Source of the DNA: Bacteroidaceae bacterium
Lineage (GTDB): Bacteria; Bacteroidota; Bacteroidia; Bacteroidales; Bacteroidaceae
Assembly (NCBI GenBank): GCA_017650045.1
Contig: JAGCFP010000089.1
Span: 1-63,271, forward strand
Direction of reading: 5' to 3'
Length of the DNA stretch: 63,271 nucleotides
Each line of letters begins with the position of its first letter. Positions within the stretch are counted from its first letter, which is position 1. Below are positions 35,193-45,137 of the stretch, piece after piece. Below the pieces are notes generated by a model, which did not search any database, was not told the origin of the DNA, and saw nothing but the letters and a program-made list of their open reading frames with translations. A program made the position numbers and the translations under genes.

Positions 35193-36014
35193 TTAAAGTG
35201 TTTTTAGAATATTTGACATTTGAATCTGCAAATCTGTAGCAGCATTTCGTGCTCCTTCAGCAAAGTTTATGGTTTTATCAGCATAGATGATACCACGGCT
35301 GGAATTGACGATAAGGCCACATTGCGCATTCATTCCATACTTGCAAACTTCTTCCAATGAACCACCTTGTGCACCAACGCCAGGGACAAGCAGGAAGTGA
35401 TGAGGGGCAATCTTTCGGATAGCTTCGAATGCTTTTCCTTGAGTAGCACCAACCACATACATCATCTGCTCGTCATTGGCCCATGCTTGTGATTCTTTCA
35501 ACACTCTCTCAAACAACTTCTCTCCTTGGGCGTCTTCCATAAATTGGAAGTTACGAGATCCTTTATTGCTAGTTAGTGCCAAAAGAATGACCCATTTCTC
35601 AGGGTAATTTAAGAATGGAGTTACACTGTCTTCACCCATGTAAGGCGCAACAGTCAGAGCATCAATATCCATTTCTTCAAAGAAACTGCGGGCATACATG
35701 GCAGAAGTGTTGCCAATATCACCACGTTTGGCATCTGCAATGATAAACTGGTCAGGATAGAATTTCTTAATGTACTTCACCGTTTTTTCAAAAGCAATCC
35801 ATCCCTTCACTCCCATACATTCATAGAATGCAAGGTTAGGCTTGTAGGCGATGCAGAGATCGGCCGTTGCATCAATGATGGCTTTATTGAAAGTAAAGAT
35901 AGGATCATCTTCTTGCAGAAGACATTCTGGTATTTTCTTGATGTCAGTATCTAAACCCACACAGAGGAAAGAACCTTTGCGTTTGATATTTTCAAATAAT
36001 GTTTCTTTATTCAT
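35193..36014 (-). CDS. pyrF: Orotidine 5'-phosphate decarboxylase
   Basis: This 273-residue enzyme decarboxylates OMP to UMP, the last step of de novo pyrimidine synthesis. The catalytic block [19 protein letters not shown] and an opening of [14 protein letters not shown] mark the type 2 (longer) family. [13 protein letters not shown] and [13 protein letters not shown] are further family blocks. It follows the DUF4153 gene by 5 bases and forms the end of the purM-prfA-DUF4153-pyrF run. Confidence 0.95.
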   Translation of the reverse strand: MNKETLFENIKRKGSFLCVGLDTDIKKIPECLLQEDDPIFTFNKAIIDATADLCIAYKPNLAFYECMGVKGWIAFEKTVKYIKKFYPDQFIIADAKRGDIGNTSAMYARSFFEEMDIDALTVAPYMGEDSVTPFLNYPEKWVILLALTSNKGSRNFQFMEDAQGEKLFERVLKESQAWANDEQMMYVVGATQGKAFEAIRKIAPHHFLLVPGVGAQGGSLEEVCKYGMNAQCGLIVNSSRGIIYADKTINFAEGARNAATDLQIQMSNILKTL

Positions 36015-36019
36015 AACTT

Positions 36020-37717
36020 TTATTTATTAAGATTCTTCTTGAAGATTATACCATTGAATTGCAGTATTTCTCTTTTGCAATCATATAAGACGTCATTTGC
36101 AACAATCAGAAAACCGTCATCTTGAATGGTAAAGATTTGTTTTTGTTTATCGAGGCATGAGGCGAACTCACTACATGGCATGCTGAAAGTGTGGCTCTTA
36201 AGGGTAAAGGTCAGGCTATCCCTTTGAAATACCACATTATCAATATCACCCATCTCAAAATAGGCCAATTCATCATAGCCTTGTGGAATACTTATCGGAT
36301 GCTCTTTAAGTAAGCCAGATACTTCCACATCATAGGGGACTTCCTCTGTCTCTGTAGTGACGTCTCCGACATCTTTTATTGATTTATGGTATGTCCATAC
36401 ACTATCAGCTACCAAATGACCTCTGACGCTGTTCCCGTAATTGTCACTTAGATAGTCTAATTTGTTGTTAAGATGGATCTTACTTTCAGGAAGGGCATCT
36501 ACCCATGCTCTATAAGCCTCCTTATTCATAGGAAGCTTCTCTCCAGAAGATGTCAATGCCTCTTCAATTTCTTGCAGCATTATCCGTTTGGTGATGGAGG
36601 TGAAACTCCAAGGACCTATGGATGTAAGGAAAAACAAAAGGCAGAAAGAAGCAGGGATCCACCAGATGCGACGGGAGTTTATAACGAATAGAGTGAAACA
36701 AACCACATAGCACCACACGTTGAATAAAAGTAAGTAAAGTCTGTCAATACTGATGCCATAATCTGTAATGCGACGGTAAATTCCTATGGACATCAAGACC
36801 AACAGGGGGATGACCATGATGGGGAGCCAACGCATCAACAGACGTTCAAAATCGTTTTTGTTCGGATGGAATTGCTGTGGATAAACCATAAAGATAACTG
36901 ACAGCATTCCGAACATTAAGAAGGAGGTCAGCCAAGAAACCCACCCGTTAGGTAACTCCCACCTTATAAGAATGATTACTGCATAAAGGTAGAGGGTTAT
37001 TAGGTAGCACATCAGCAGTGGAACAAACAGGAAATAGATGACTCCTTTATAAAACTTAGATAGATTCGGAACGCTATTGTCTTGTTTGTCCTGCCCTTTT
37101 GGGATTCTTAATAGGAAGAGAATGGGAGCGATGAATGTCAGGCAAAGGGTTGCCGCACTGGCATAAGCTTCCTCTGGAACAGCCCATCCAAATAGCTGAC
37201 GGAATGATTCGAAAAGCAGGGCAATACCTCCAGTCAGTAATAAACCTATGATCCAGGCAATCACAGCAGATGCAAAAAGTTTCATGCTGAAACGCCAAAA
37301 GGGAACATCACTCTTCTGGTAGTAGAAGGAAAGAGTAAAAATGGAAACTACGATACAAAAGATACAGGCCACAGGAAGATACCAGTCGGCGATTTCTAAT
37401 TCTTCAAGGTGATTGGTAAGGTAACCGCAATAAGCCAACCATCCTACAAGTACCAAGGCTTCCATCACATCGCCTCTGAGTTTATGCCTTACCTCTTCAT
37501 TCAACAGGTGGAAAGATAGTGCCATCAAGGCTGCTGTAGGAAGGTATAGCAGTCCGAAGAAAACGATTTTTTCTTCAGGATATTCCCAACCCGTCTGAAT
37601 CAGGACCAGTATGAAGATGGTCAGCATGACAATGAATGCCAAAGCCAAAGGAAATCGTTTGCAAAGTGCGACCGATTTCTCTCCAAATTTGACGATTGAC
37701 TCTTTATTCATTACCAT
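36020..37717 (-). CDS. DUF4153 multi-pass membrane protein
   Basis: This 565-residue protein has about ten hydrophobic helices in its first 380 residues (for example [20 protein letters not shown] and [19 protein letters not shown]), then a soluble C-terminal half with beta-rich sequence. The layout matches DUF4153, a Bacteroidetes membrane family without a known function. The start could be the first ATG or the one two codons later (MNKES). It is placed between prfA and pyrF with short gaps, so its expression is linked to nucleotide and translation genes. Confidence 0.75.
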   Translation of the reverse strand: MVMNKESIVKFGEKSVALCKRFPLALAFIVMLTIFILVLIQTGWEYPEEKIVFFGLLYLPTAALMALSFHLLNEEVRHKLRGDVMEALVLVGWLAYCGYLTNHLEELEIADWYLPVACIFCIVVSIFTLSFYYQKSDVPFWRFSMKLFASAVIAWIIGLLLTGGIALLFESFRQLFGWAVPEEAYASAATLCLTFIAPILFLLRIPKGQDKQDNSVPNLSKFYKGVIYFLFVPLLMCYLITLYLYAVIILIRWELPNGWVSWLTSFLMFGMLSVIFMVYPQQFHPNKNDFERLLMRWLPIMVIPLLVLMSIGIYRRITDYGISIDRLYLLLFNVWCYVVCFTLFVINSRRIWWIPASFCLLFFLTSIGPWSFTSITKRIMLQEIEEALTSSGEKLPMNKEAYRAWVDALPESKIHLNNKLDYLSDNYGNSVRGHLVADSVWTYHKSIKDVGDVTTETEEVPYDVEVSGLLKEHPISIPQGYDELAYFEMGDIDNVVFQRDSLTFTLKSHTFSMPCSEFASCLDKQKQIFTIQDDGFLIVANDVLYDCKREILQFNGIIFKKNLNK

Positions 37718-37729
37718 GATAACAATAGA

Positions 37730-38839
37730 TTACAGCTCGCTTTCCTTTAACCTCTCTGCATTCTCAGCCACTATCAGGTGGTCAATGCAGTCCTGAATGT
37801 TACCATCCATAAAAGCGGCCAGATTATAGATGGTATAGTTGATACGATGGTCCGTGATGCGTCCCTGAGGATAATTATACGTACGGATCTTGGCACTGCG
37901 ATCACCTGTCGATACCATCGTCTTGCGCTTTTGGGCAATGTCATCCATGTACTTTTGATGTTCCTTGTCATAGATGAAGGTACGCAGTCGTGCCAAAGCA
38001 CGTTCCTTATTCTTGGGTTGGTCGCGCGTTTCAGTACACTCAATAAGGATCTCCTCTACAGTTCCTGTATTTGGATTCTTCCAGTTGTATCTTAATCGAA
38101 CACCCGACTCCACCTTATTTACATTCTGACCACCAGCACCACTGCTTCGGAACGTATCCCAACGAATTTCGCCCTCATTGATATTCACCTCAAAGGGATC
38201 GGCCTCAGGAAGCACTGCCACAGAGGCTGCAGAAGTATGGACGCGTCCTTGTGTCTCTGTCACAGGTACACGCTGTACACGATGTACGCCACTCTCATAT
38301 TTCAGGGTACCATAAACTCCTTCTCCTGTAACGGAGCAAATCACCTCCTTGAAACCACCCACAGCACCTTCGCTGGAACTGGAGACCTCAAACTTCCAAC
38401 CTTTCATTTCGCAATATTTGGAGTACATGCGGAATAAGTCGCCAGCAAAGAGGGCTGCTTCATCACCCCCCGTGCCACCACGGATTTCCAAAATCGCATT
38501 ACGACTATCGGTTGGATCTGAAGGAATAAGCATCAATTTTATCTTCTCTTCCAAGGCAGGTTGCTTTTCTTGATTGGCAGCCAACTCATCGCGAGCCATT
38601 TCTTTCATTTCTGGGTCTTCCTCATTCACAAGGATATCCTTGGCTTCCTCAATACCTTGGAGCACCTGCATGTATTCCTTACGCGCTTTCATCAAATTGC
38701 TAAGGTCTTTATACTCCCTTGTCAACTTGACGTAGCGTTGTTGATCGGCTATCACGCTGGGGTCAGTGATGAGTGTAGAAACTTCCTCAAAGCGAGGAAG
38801 CAGGCCATTGAGTTTTTCCAAAAGGTTTGTCTCCGCCAT
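37730..38839 (-). CDS. prfA: Peptide chain release factor 1
   Basis: RF1 recognises UAA and UAG and triggers peptide release. The 369-residue protein has the GGQ motif in SSGAGGQNVNKVESGVRL and the PxT recognition tripeptide as PVT in RVPVTETQGRVHTSA. ITDHRINYTIYNL is the conserved C-terminal block. It follows purM after 2 bases. Confidence 0.96.
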   Translation of the reverse strand: MAETNLLEKLNGLLPRFEEVSTLITDPSVIADQQRYVKLTREYKDLSNLMKARKEYMQVLQGIEEAKDILVNEEDPEMKEMARDELAANQEKQPALEEKIKLMLIPSDPTDSRNAILEIRGGTGGDEAALFAGDLFRMYSKYCEMKGWKFEVSSSSEGAVGGFKEVICSVTGEGVYGTLKYESGVHRVQRVPVTETQGRVHTSAASVAVLPEADPFEVNINEGEIRWDTFRSSGAGGQNVNKVESGVRLRYNWKNPNTGTVEEILIECTETRDQPKNKERALARLRTFIYDKEHQKYMDDIAQKRKTMVSTGDRSAKIRTYNYPQGRITDHRINYTIYNLAAFMDGNIQDCIDHLIVAENAERLKESEL

Positions 38840-38841
38840 AC

Positions 38842-40020
38842 TTATCTTTGGTATTCAAACTTTCCGAACTCACTTTCAATCACCAGACCTTCCCAATCGC
38901 TCTTTTCCACACGTCCAACGATCTGTGCATCAATGCCGAAACTCTGACTGATTTCAATCACTCGCTCAGCATACTCTGGAGCGAGGTACACTTCCATACG
39001 GTGGCCCATGTTGAACACCTTGTACATCTCCTGCCAGTCGGTCCCACTTTGTTCCTTGATGACGCGGAAGAGTGGAGGTATGGGGAAGAGGTTGTCTTTT
39101 ACAACTTTGCAACCATCGGGCATAAAGTGCAGGATCTTTGTCTGAGCACCTCCTGAACAATGTATCATGCCATGTACCTTAGGACGCATCTCGTCGAGAA
39201 GTTGTTTGATGACAGGTGCATAAGTACGGGTAGGGGAGAGTACCAGCTTACCAGCATCCAGAGGGGAGCCTTCTACGTCGTCAGTAAGTTTCAATGCACC
39301 ACTGTAAACCAGTTCCTCTGGGACTGCTTTGTCGTAGCTCTCAGGATACTTCTCTGCCAGATACTTGGAGAATACATCATGGCGAGCACTGGTTAGACCA
39401 TTACTGCCCATTCCACCATTATATTCTTTTTCATAGGTAGCTTTGCCATACGAAGCCATACCCACAATGACATCCCCAGCTTGAATATTGGCATTATTGA
39501 TTACATCACTCCTTCTCATGCGGCAAGTCACCGTGGTATCTACGATGATGGTACGCACTAAGTCGCCCACATCAGCAGTTTCGCCACCAGTTGCATAGAC
39601 GCCAACCCCCATCTCTCTTAACTCAGCCAGCAGTTCGTCAGTATTGTTGATGATGGCGGAGATTACTTCGCCTGGAATCAACAACTTATTACGTCCGATG
39701 GTGCTTGAAACCAGAATGTTATCTACAGCACCTACGCAAAGTAAGTCGTCTATATTCATGATGAGAGAATCTTGGGCAATGCCTTTCCATACAGAGAGGT
39801 CGCCCGTCTCTTTCCAATACAGGTAAGCTAAGCTCGACTTGGTGCCTGCTCCGTCAGCATGCATGATATTGCAATATTCAGGATCACCTCCCAGTATATC
39901 GGGAATCACCTTGCAAAAAGCTTTAGGGAAGAGCCCCTTGTCAATATTCTTGATGGCGTTATGTACATCTTCTTTTGATGCACTCACACCTCTCATCATG
40001 TATCTTTGGTTGTTACTCAT
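38842..40020 (-). CDS. purM: Phosphoribosylaminoimidazole synthetase (AIR synthase) PurM
   Basis: PurM closes the imidazole ring in purine synthesis (FGAM to AIR, using ATP). The 392-residue protein has the AIRS fold blocks YATGGETADVGDLV, MASYGKATYEKEYNGGMGSNGLT and MIHCSGGAQTKIL. It belongs to the longer Bacteroidetes variant with an N-terminal YMMRGVSASKEDVHNA. It heads the purM-prfA-DUF4153-pyrF run, 32 bases after lemA. Confidence 0.92.
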   Translation of the reverse strand: MSNNQRYMMRGVSASKEDVHNAIKNIDKGLFPKAFCKVIPDILGGDPEYCNIMHADGAGTKSSLAYLYWKETGDLSVWKGIAQDSLIMNIDDLLCVGAVDNILVSSTIGRNKLLIPGEVISAIINNTDELLAELREMGVGVYATGGETADVGDLVRTIIVDTTVTCRMRRSDVINNANIQAGDVIVGMASYGKATYEKEYNGGMGSNGLTSARHDVFSKYLAEKYPESYDKAVPEELVYSGALKLTDDVEGSPLDAGKLVLSPTRTYAPVIKQLLDEMRPKVHGMIHCSGGAQTKILHFMPDGCKVVKDNLFPIPPLFRVIKEQSGTDWQEMYKVFNMGHRMEVYLAPEYAERVIEISQSFGIDAQIVGRVEKSDWEGLVIESEFGKFEYQR

Positions 40021-40052
40021 CTCTTACAAACGATTGAAATTCACCATTCTTT

Positions 40053-40634
40053 TTAGAACTGAATAGTAGGTGCCACCTCTGCCCCTTGGGCTGCTTCGAA
40101 GTACGCACGCTGACTGAATCCAAGCATCCCTGCGAAGATGTTCTTAGGGAATGTGCGGATAGTCGTATTGTAGGTACGGGCCTCATCGTTGTAGTTCTTA
40201 CGTGCCACGCTGATGCGGTTTTCTGTACCTTCCAGTTGTGCCTGCAGTTCCATGAATTGCTCACTGGCTTTGAGGTCAGGATAGTTTTCTGCCACAGCGA
40301 TCAGACGGCTTAATGCTGAAGTGACTTCACCTTGTGCAGCTTGAAATTCCTGCAACTTCTCAGGCGTCAGATTGGTTGGATCCACAGTGATAGAGGTTGC
40401 CTTACTACGTGCATTCACTACAGCCTCAAAAGTGCTCTGTTCATGCTCTGCATAACCCTTAACAGTATTTACTAAGTTCGGAATCAGGTCAGCACGACGC
40501 TGATACTGAGTCTCTACATTTGCCCATGCAGTGTTAACGCCTTCATCCAGGCCCACCATACCGTTGTACACACTGATACCCCACATCACGATGAGGGCAA
40601 TCACTACAATAATTCCAATTAATGCTTTTTTCAT
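40053..40634 (-). CDS. LemA family protein
   Basis: This 193-residue protein has one N-terminal membrane helix (LIGIIVVIALIVMWGISVY) and the LemA helical bundle: YNGMVGLDEGVNTAWANVETQYQRRADLIPNLV, then AVAENYPDLKASEQFMELQAQLEGTENRISVARKNYND. LemA proteins form membrane-associated scaffolds, and are usually encoded beside TPM-domain or peptidase proteins, as here (TPM gene 31 bases upstream). The exact role is not established. Confidence 0.93.
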   Translation of the reverse strand: MKKALIGIIVVIALIVMWGISVYNGMVGLDEGVNTAWANVETQYQRRADLIPNLVNTVKGYAEHEQSTFEAVVNARSKATSITVDPTNLTPEKLQEFQAAQGEVTSALSRLIAVAENYPDLKASEQFMELQAQLEGTENRISVARKNYNDEARTYNTTIRTFPKNIFAGMLGFSQRAYFEAAQGAEVAPTIQF

Positions 40635-40665
40635 ATCTTCAAATTTTAAATTATAATTCTATGTT

Positions 40666-41583
40666 TCAGAAGTGCGATCCGGCACCGCCGCCACCGCCCA
40701 TTCCACCGCCGAAGCTACCTCCGAAGCCGCCACCGCCTCCGAAGCCGCCTCCACCAAAACTGCCACCACCGAAGATCACAGGGCCACTTCCGCCTCCTCG
40801 ACCATGATAGTCCTGGTCATAGGAGTTCTCTCGTTTCACCACTTGTTGCCCGCAGTGCGTGCAGAGGTAGGTCACATCTTTAGCGATGATACCACCACGC
40901 CGATAAGCGATACGGCTGGTAATGCGTTTCAGTTCATGTTTCCCACAGTGAGGACATTTGCTGGCTCTGTAGGCAGCCAACCATGCGAAGAAGAAGATAA
41001 TGGCCAGGATACCAACCATGATACATAAGAATCCGATGAGTGCACCTACATCATCATCTTCTTCCGTGTCATTCTCCATGCTGCCATCTAAGCGTGTGCA
41101 AATGGCCTTCATGCCAGCCATCATTCCGTCGTCCCATTTGTTATCACGCAGATAAGGCAACATCTGTTGTGTCTGAATGCGCTTACAGATGGCATCGGGC
41201 AACTCTCCTTCCAGTCCATAGCCTGTATAGAATTGTACACAGCGTTGGTCAATGACGAGTAACACCACCAGTCCATTGTCCTTTCCACTCTTTCCAACCC
41301 CCCAACTGTTAAGCAGTTCATGGCAGAAATCGAAACAATCCACCTCCCCAATACTTGGGACGGCAGCCACTACGGTTTCAATGCCAGTTTGCTGTTCCAA
41401 TGCATAAAGCCAGGTGTTGATGCTATCGCAAGCCTGTTGTGAAAGAATGCCCGATGGGTTGCAGACATACTGGGTCCGATCGGCAATATGCACTTTAGGC
41501 AGATTGTCGGGCGTAAAGATTTCTTGAGCTTGCAAACCTATTGTGATAAGGCAGAATGTCAAGTATGCCAGTAGTCGTTTCAT
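40666..41583 (-). CDS. TPM-domain (YgcG-like) membrane protein with glycine-rich tail
   Basis: A signal peptide (about 1-19) is followed by a TPM domain (VCNPSGILSQQACDSINTWLYALEQQTGIETVV, then DNGLVVLLVIDQRCVQFYTGYGLEG). One membrane helix lies near 190-208, then a zinc-ribbon-like segment with two CxxC pairs (CPHCGKHE, LCTHCGQQ), and a C-terminal tail of almost only Gly, Phe and Ser. TPM proteins have been linked to membrane protein quality control or photosystem repair in other organisms. With LemA it forms a common two-gene unit. Confidence 0.85.
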   Translation of the reverse strand: MKRLLAYLTFCLITIGLQAQEIFTPDNLPKVHIADRTQYVCNPSGILSQQACDSINTWLYALEQQTGIETVVAAVPSIGEVDCFDFCHELLNSWGVGKSGKDNGLVVLLVIDQRCVQFYTGYGLEGELPDAICKRIQTQQMLPYLRDNKWDDGMMAGMKAICTRLDGSMENDTEEDDDVGALIGFLCIMVGILAIIFFFAWLAAYRASKCPHCGKHELKRITSRIAYRRGGIIAKDVTYLCTHCGQQVVKRENSYDQDYHGRGGGSGPVIFGGGSFGGGGFGGGGGFGGSFGGGMGGGGGAGSHF

Positions 41584-41601
41584 GCTTTCTTAATTATGTT
41601 G

Positions 41602-41609
41602 CAAAGATA
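41602..41609 (-). promoter_or_regulatory. -7 box of the TPM-lemA unit
   Basis: Plus-strand CAAAGATA reads TATCTTTG on the minus strand, 19 bases before the TPM start codon. Confidence 0.5.
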
Positions 41610-41665
41610 CACATTATTTTTAATATAATGCAATGGTGTTGTTTTTACTGCACTCAACCTTGGCT

Positions 41666-41681
41666 TAATCCCATGGGATTA
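41666..41681. promoter_or_regulatory. Perfect 16-base palindrome
   Basis: TAATCCCATGGGATTA lies in the 109-base gap between the hydrolase gene (upstream on the minus strand) and the TPM gene, about 57 bases upstream of the TPM -7 box. It has no loop, so it looks more like a protein-binding site than a terminator. Confidence 0.35.
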
Positions 41682-41692
41682 CGATTGCTGTT

Positions 41693-42646
41693 TTAGTGCA
41701 GGTATTTCCAACAGAAGTTTACCACTCGTACGGCATATTCTTCAGGGTAGGTATAGAAAGACATGGCATGTTCTACGCCAGGAGTTAACCACAGTTCTTT
41801 GGGTTGAGGCTTGGCATCATAGAGGGTATGGACCATGTGTGTAGGCACATAGCGGTCTTTGTCTCCATGGATAAAGAAGATTGGCTTCTCGCTATTCCTC
41901 ACTTTCTTGACAGCATCAGCTTCTCCGAAGCTCCAGCCATAGCGGATTTTGCATAGCAGACTGGTTGTGTACATCAGGGGAAACTCAGAAAGTCCAAACG
42001 ATGCTTTGAGCTCATTGGCAAACTCGTCCCATACACTGGTATAGCCACAATCATCCACGAAAGCTTCCATCTGAGGTATATCTTCACCAGCTAAGACCAT
42101 GGTCATAAAACCTCCCATGGAAATTCCATGTACCACCTGACGGGTCTTATTCCCAAAAATCACATCAGCTATCTGGCTCCAGCGTTTGATGTCTATACAA
42201 TCTTTCCATCCCATTTGGATAACTTCTCCGTCGCTCTCCCCATGGGCTTGCATATCAGGAAGTAGAAGATTATAACCCATCAGATGGTGGTAAATGTATC
42301 CAATAGGGAGCATACGGATGGCTCTGTCAGTATATCCATGTAGCAGTAGGGCTGTCTTTGCTGTGGATTTAGGCGCACGGACATAGAATGCATGCAGTTG
42401 TCGCCCGTCATCTGTGGTGATAAAGGTGTCTTTCAGCGCTTCATGAGTTTGCAAACTGTCAATCCAAGAAATGGTATGAGGATAATCCTTGCGTATCCTG
42501 GCGAGAGAACCTTCCAAGTCCCTTCCTTTACCATAGGTAGGCTTTAAAGCCATGTCGAGCATGGTAAAACTGCCGATAATCAGTACCCCCACGATAATCG
42601 CGAGCAGACCGACCAGACTATATCTGATGATTTTCCCAGTTCTCAA
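41693..42646 (-). CDS. Membrane-anchored alpha/beta hydrolase
   Basis: This 317-residue protein has an N-terminal helix (YSLVGLLAIIVGVLIIGSF), then an alpha/beta hydrolase: ALLLHGYTD (oxyanion strand), LLPDMQAHGESDG, the nucleophile elbow GISMGG with its serine, IFFIHGDKDRYVP with the aspartate, and LTPGVEHAMSF with the catalytic histidine. It probably cleaves an ester or amide outside the cytoplasm. The substrate is unknown. Its gene follows aroE by 28 bases. Confidence 0.85.
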   Translation of the reverse strand: MRTGKIIRYSLVGLLAIIVGVLIIGSFTMLDMALKPTYGKGRDLEGSLARIRKDYPHTISWIDSLQTHEALKDTFITTDDGRQLHAFYVRAPKSTAKTALLLHGYTDRAIRMLPIGYIYHHLMGYNLLLPDMQAHGESDGEVIQMGWKDCIDIKRWSQIADVIFGNKTRQVVHGISMGGFMTMVLAGEDIPQMEAFVDDCGYTSVWDEFANELKASFGLSEFPLMYTTSLLCKIRYGWSFGEADAVKKVRNSEKPIFFIHGDKDRYVPTHMVHTLYDAKPQPKELWLTPGVEHAMSFYTYPEEYAVRVVNFCWKYLH

Positions 42647-42674
42647 TGCTCCCTTTCAATTTTCGATACCTAAT

Positions 42675-43421
42675 TTACATTTGCCAGATGCCCCAAGACT
42701 CGAAAGCCTGAAGTAGCAGCATCTCCAGCCCGTTCTTAACTGTTGCACCTTGCTCAGCCCCTTTCTTCATAAAGAGGGTTTCATCCGGATTATAAAGCAG
42801 ATCGTAAAGCAGATGGTCTGGAGTCAGGCATTCATAAGGGATGTCAGGACAGTAGTCCACATTTGGATACATGCCCACAGGCGTGCAGTTCACTATGACC
42901 AGATGTTCAGCCATTATTTCAGGAGTCAGTTCATCGTAAGTCAGCAGGTTAGGCCCTTTTTTTGTACGGGAAACGAAGGTACTTTCCACTCCTAAATCTT
43001 CTAAGCCACAGAACACGGCCTTGCTTGCTCCACCTGTACCCAGAATCAAAGCCTTCTTATGTTGTGGTTTCAAATAAGGTTCGATGGAATGGCTGAAACC
43101 TAAGATGTCAGAGTTATAGCCAATCAACTGCACCTTTTTCCCTTCACGGATGATTTTGATGACATTCACGGCGCCTATACGTTTGGCAGTAGCAGGATCC
43201 AGTCCATTCAGATAAGGTATCACTTGCTCCTTGTAAGGGATGGTGACATTCATTCCACAAAGATTGGGGTTACCATCAATGATGCGCTTGAAGGCAGCGA
43301 TGTCTTCAATCTCAAAATTGACGTACTCTGCATCAATATTCTCTGATGCAAATTTCTCATTGAAGTAGTTCCGTGAGAACGAGTGCTTCAATGGATAACC
43401 TATTAATCCGTACTTGTCCAT
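42675..43421 (-). CDS. aroE: Shikimate dehydrogenase
   Basis: AroE reduces 3-dehydroshikimate with NADPH. The 248-residue protein has the substrate block IGYPLKHSFSRNYFN, NVTIPYKEQVIP with the catalytic lysine, GAVNVI, the nucleotide motif LGTGGASKAV, and NCTPVGM. Start 43421 is the first ATG (MDKYGLIGYPL). The reading frame extends 8 codons further to a TTG at 43445 just after menG, which is less likely. It follows menG in an aromatic and menaquinone-related run. Confidence 0.93.
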   Translation of the reverse strand: MDKYGLIGYPLKHSFSRNYFNEKFASENIDAEYVNFEIEDIAAFKRIIDGNPNLCGMNVTIPYKEQVIPYLNGLDPATAKRIGAVNVIKIIREGKKVQLIGYNSDILGFSHSIEPYLKPQHKKALILGTGGASKAVFCGLEDLGVESTFVSRTKKGPNLLTYDELTPEIMAEHLVIVNCTPVGMYPNVDYCPDIPYECLTPDHLLYDLLYNPDETLFMKKGAEQGATVKNGLEMLLLQAFESWGIWQM

Positions 43422-43448
43422 TTCTTTTGTTTCAGTTAAGGTCAAAAA

Positions 43449-44183
43449 CTATTTTGTTGCTGTATATAGCGTACAAATGCCGAAAGTCAATGGCTCGTAT
43501 TCCACCTCATTAAAGCCGGCTCTGTTGATTATCTCTGCCATTTGCTCTCCTTGCGGACAGGCCTCAATACTTTGTGGCAAATAGGTGTAGGCACTGTCAT
43601 CTTTCGAGATCAGCTTGCCTATCAAGGGCATTGCCGTTTTGGAATAAAAACGATAGAGCTGCTTCATAGGGAAGCGGGTAGGAGAGGAAAGCTCCAGTAT
43701 CACCAATTGTCCTCCTTGTTTCATCACTCTATGCATCTCTTCTAAGCCTTTGTCCAGCCCATCGAAGTTGCGTACCCCGAAAGCCACGGTTATGGCATCG
43801 AAGCTATCTGCTTCAAAGCTGAGGGCTGTACAGTCTTCCCGTTTGAAACGAATGACTGCATCCAGTCCTGCCAGCTTCACTTTCTCACGCCCTACAGCCA
43901 TCATCCCTTCCGAAATATCGATGCCGATAATTTCTTGAGGCTTTATTAGCCGAGAAGCCAAGATGGCAAAGTCGCCTGTCCCAGTTGCCACATCCAAGAT
44001 GTGCTTGGGATGATAAGCCTGCAACTTCTTGATGGCCTTGCGTCGCCAGAGCCTGTCAATACCTATAGACAACGTCAGGTTCAGTTGGTCGTAAGAGTGA
44101 GCGATATGGTCGAACATTTCTTCTACCTGCTCGCTCTTATGCCTGTCCTGGTCGTAAGGCTTTATCAGCTCTTGGTCGTACAT
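43449..44183 (-). CDS. menG: Demethylmenaquinone methyltransferase
   Basis: This 244-residue SAM-dependent methyltransferase of the UbiE/MenG type catalyses the last step of menaquinone synthesis. [13 protein letters not shown], the SAM motif [11 protein letters not shown], and the family block [24 protein letters not shown] are visible, as is [13 protein letters not shown]. It follows purC by 8 bases and precedes aroE. Confidence 0.93.
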   Translation of the reverse strand: MYDQELIKPYDQDRHKSEQVEEMFDHIAHSYDQLNLTLSIGIDRLWRRKAIKKLQAYHPKHILDVATGTGDFAILASRLIKPQEIIGIDISEGMMAVGREKVKLAGLDAVIRFKREDCTALSFEADSFDAITVAFGVRNFDGLDKGLEEMHRVMKQGGQLVILELSSPTRFPMKQLYRFYSKTAMPLIGKLISKDDSAYTYLPQSIEACPQGEQMAEIINRAGFNEVEYEPLTFGICTLYTATK

Positions 44184-44191
44184 CTTAAAAA

Positions 44192-45133
44192 TTACAAAGC
44201 ACTAACCACATTCTTCTGAATGCGTCCCAAGACATTGTCTTCAGCCTCCGCTTTCTGGAACTGTTCCCCAGTGATGTGCTCGTAAAGCACAATGTAGCGG
44301 TCGCTGATAGATGCCACTATCTCGTCAGTCATCTCAGGTACTTGTTGACCAGCCTTGCCTTGGAATCCGTTATCCATCAACCACTCGCGTACAAACTCCT
44401 TGCTGAGTTGCTTCTGAGGCTCACCCTTAGCAAACTTCTCTTCATAACCATCAGCATAGAAGTAGCGGCTGCTGTCAGGGGTATGGATTTCGTCCATCAG
44501 ATAGATGGTACCCTCATGCTTGCCAAACTCATACTTGGTATCTACCAGTATCAAGCCGCGCTTGGCAGCGATTTCAGTACCACGCTTGAAGAGTGCAAGG
44601 GTATATCTTTCCAACAAGGCATATTCTTCAGGGGTGGCGAGTCCTTTGGCCAGAATCTCTTCCTTGGAGATATCGGCATCGTGCTCACCAATTTCAGCCT
44701 TGGTGGTGGGAGTGATGATCGGTTCTGGGAATTTCTGGTTTTCCTTCATCCCCTCAGGCAACTTCACACCACAGATCTCACGCACGCCGCTCTTGTATGC
44801 ACGCCATGCACTGCCGCAAAGATAACCACGCACAATCATTTCCAAAGGGAATCCCTCGCACATCACACCTACAGTCACCATAGGATCAGGAGAACTGACC
44901 TTCCAATTGGGGCAGATGTCGGTTGTGGCATCCAGGAACTTCGCTGCAATCTGGTTCAGTACCTGTCCCTTGAAAGGAATGCCCTTAGGCAGAATCACAT
45001 CAAAAGCGGAAATACGGTCAGTGGCTACCATGACCAACTTCTCATCATTGATGTTGTACACATCGCGTACTTTTCCATGATATATACTTTTCTGTCCAGG
45101 AAAGTTGAAGTCTGTTCTTGTTATTGCTTTCAT
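44192..45133 (-). CDS. purC: SAICAR synthase PurC
   Basis: PurC joins aspartate to CAIR in purine synthesis. The 313-residue protein shows the ATP-binding opening [32 protein letters not shown], the SAICAR block [46 protein letters not shown]. This is the longer Bacteroidetes/eukaryote-like version, not the roughly 240-residue proteobacterial form. It follows phoH by 4 bases. Confidence 0.95.
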   Translation of the reverse strand: MKAITRTDFNFPGQKSIYHGKVRDVYNINDEKLVMVATDRISAFDVILPKGIPFKGQVLNQIAAKFLDATTDICPNWKVSSPDPMVTVGVMCEGFPLEMIVRGYLCGSAWRAYKSGVREICGVKLPEGMKENQKFPEPIITPTTKAEIGEHDADISKEEILAKGLATPEEYALLERYTLALFKRGTEIAAKRGLILVDTKYEFGKHEGTIYLMDEIHTPDSSRYFYADGYEEKFAKGEPQKQLSKEFVREWLMDNGFQGKAGQQVPEMTDEIVASISDRYIVLYEHITGEQFQKAEAEDNVLGRIQKNVVSAL

Positions 45134-45137
45134 AGCT

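Noticed and set aside
40622-40807. Proline-rich open frame on the plus strand
   Set aside because: It is the complement of the glycine-rich tail of the TPM protein gene.
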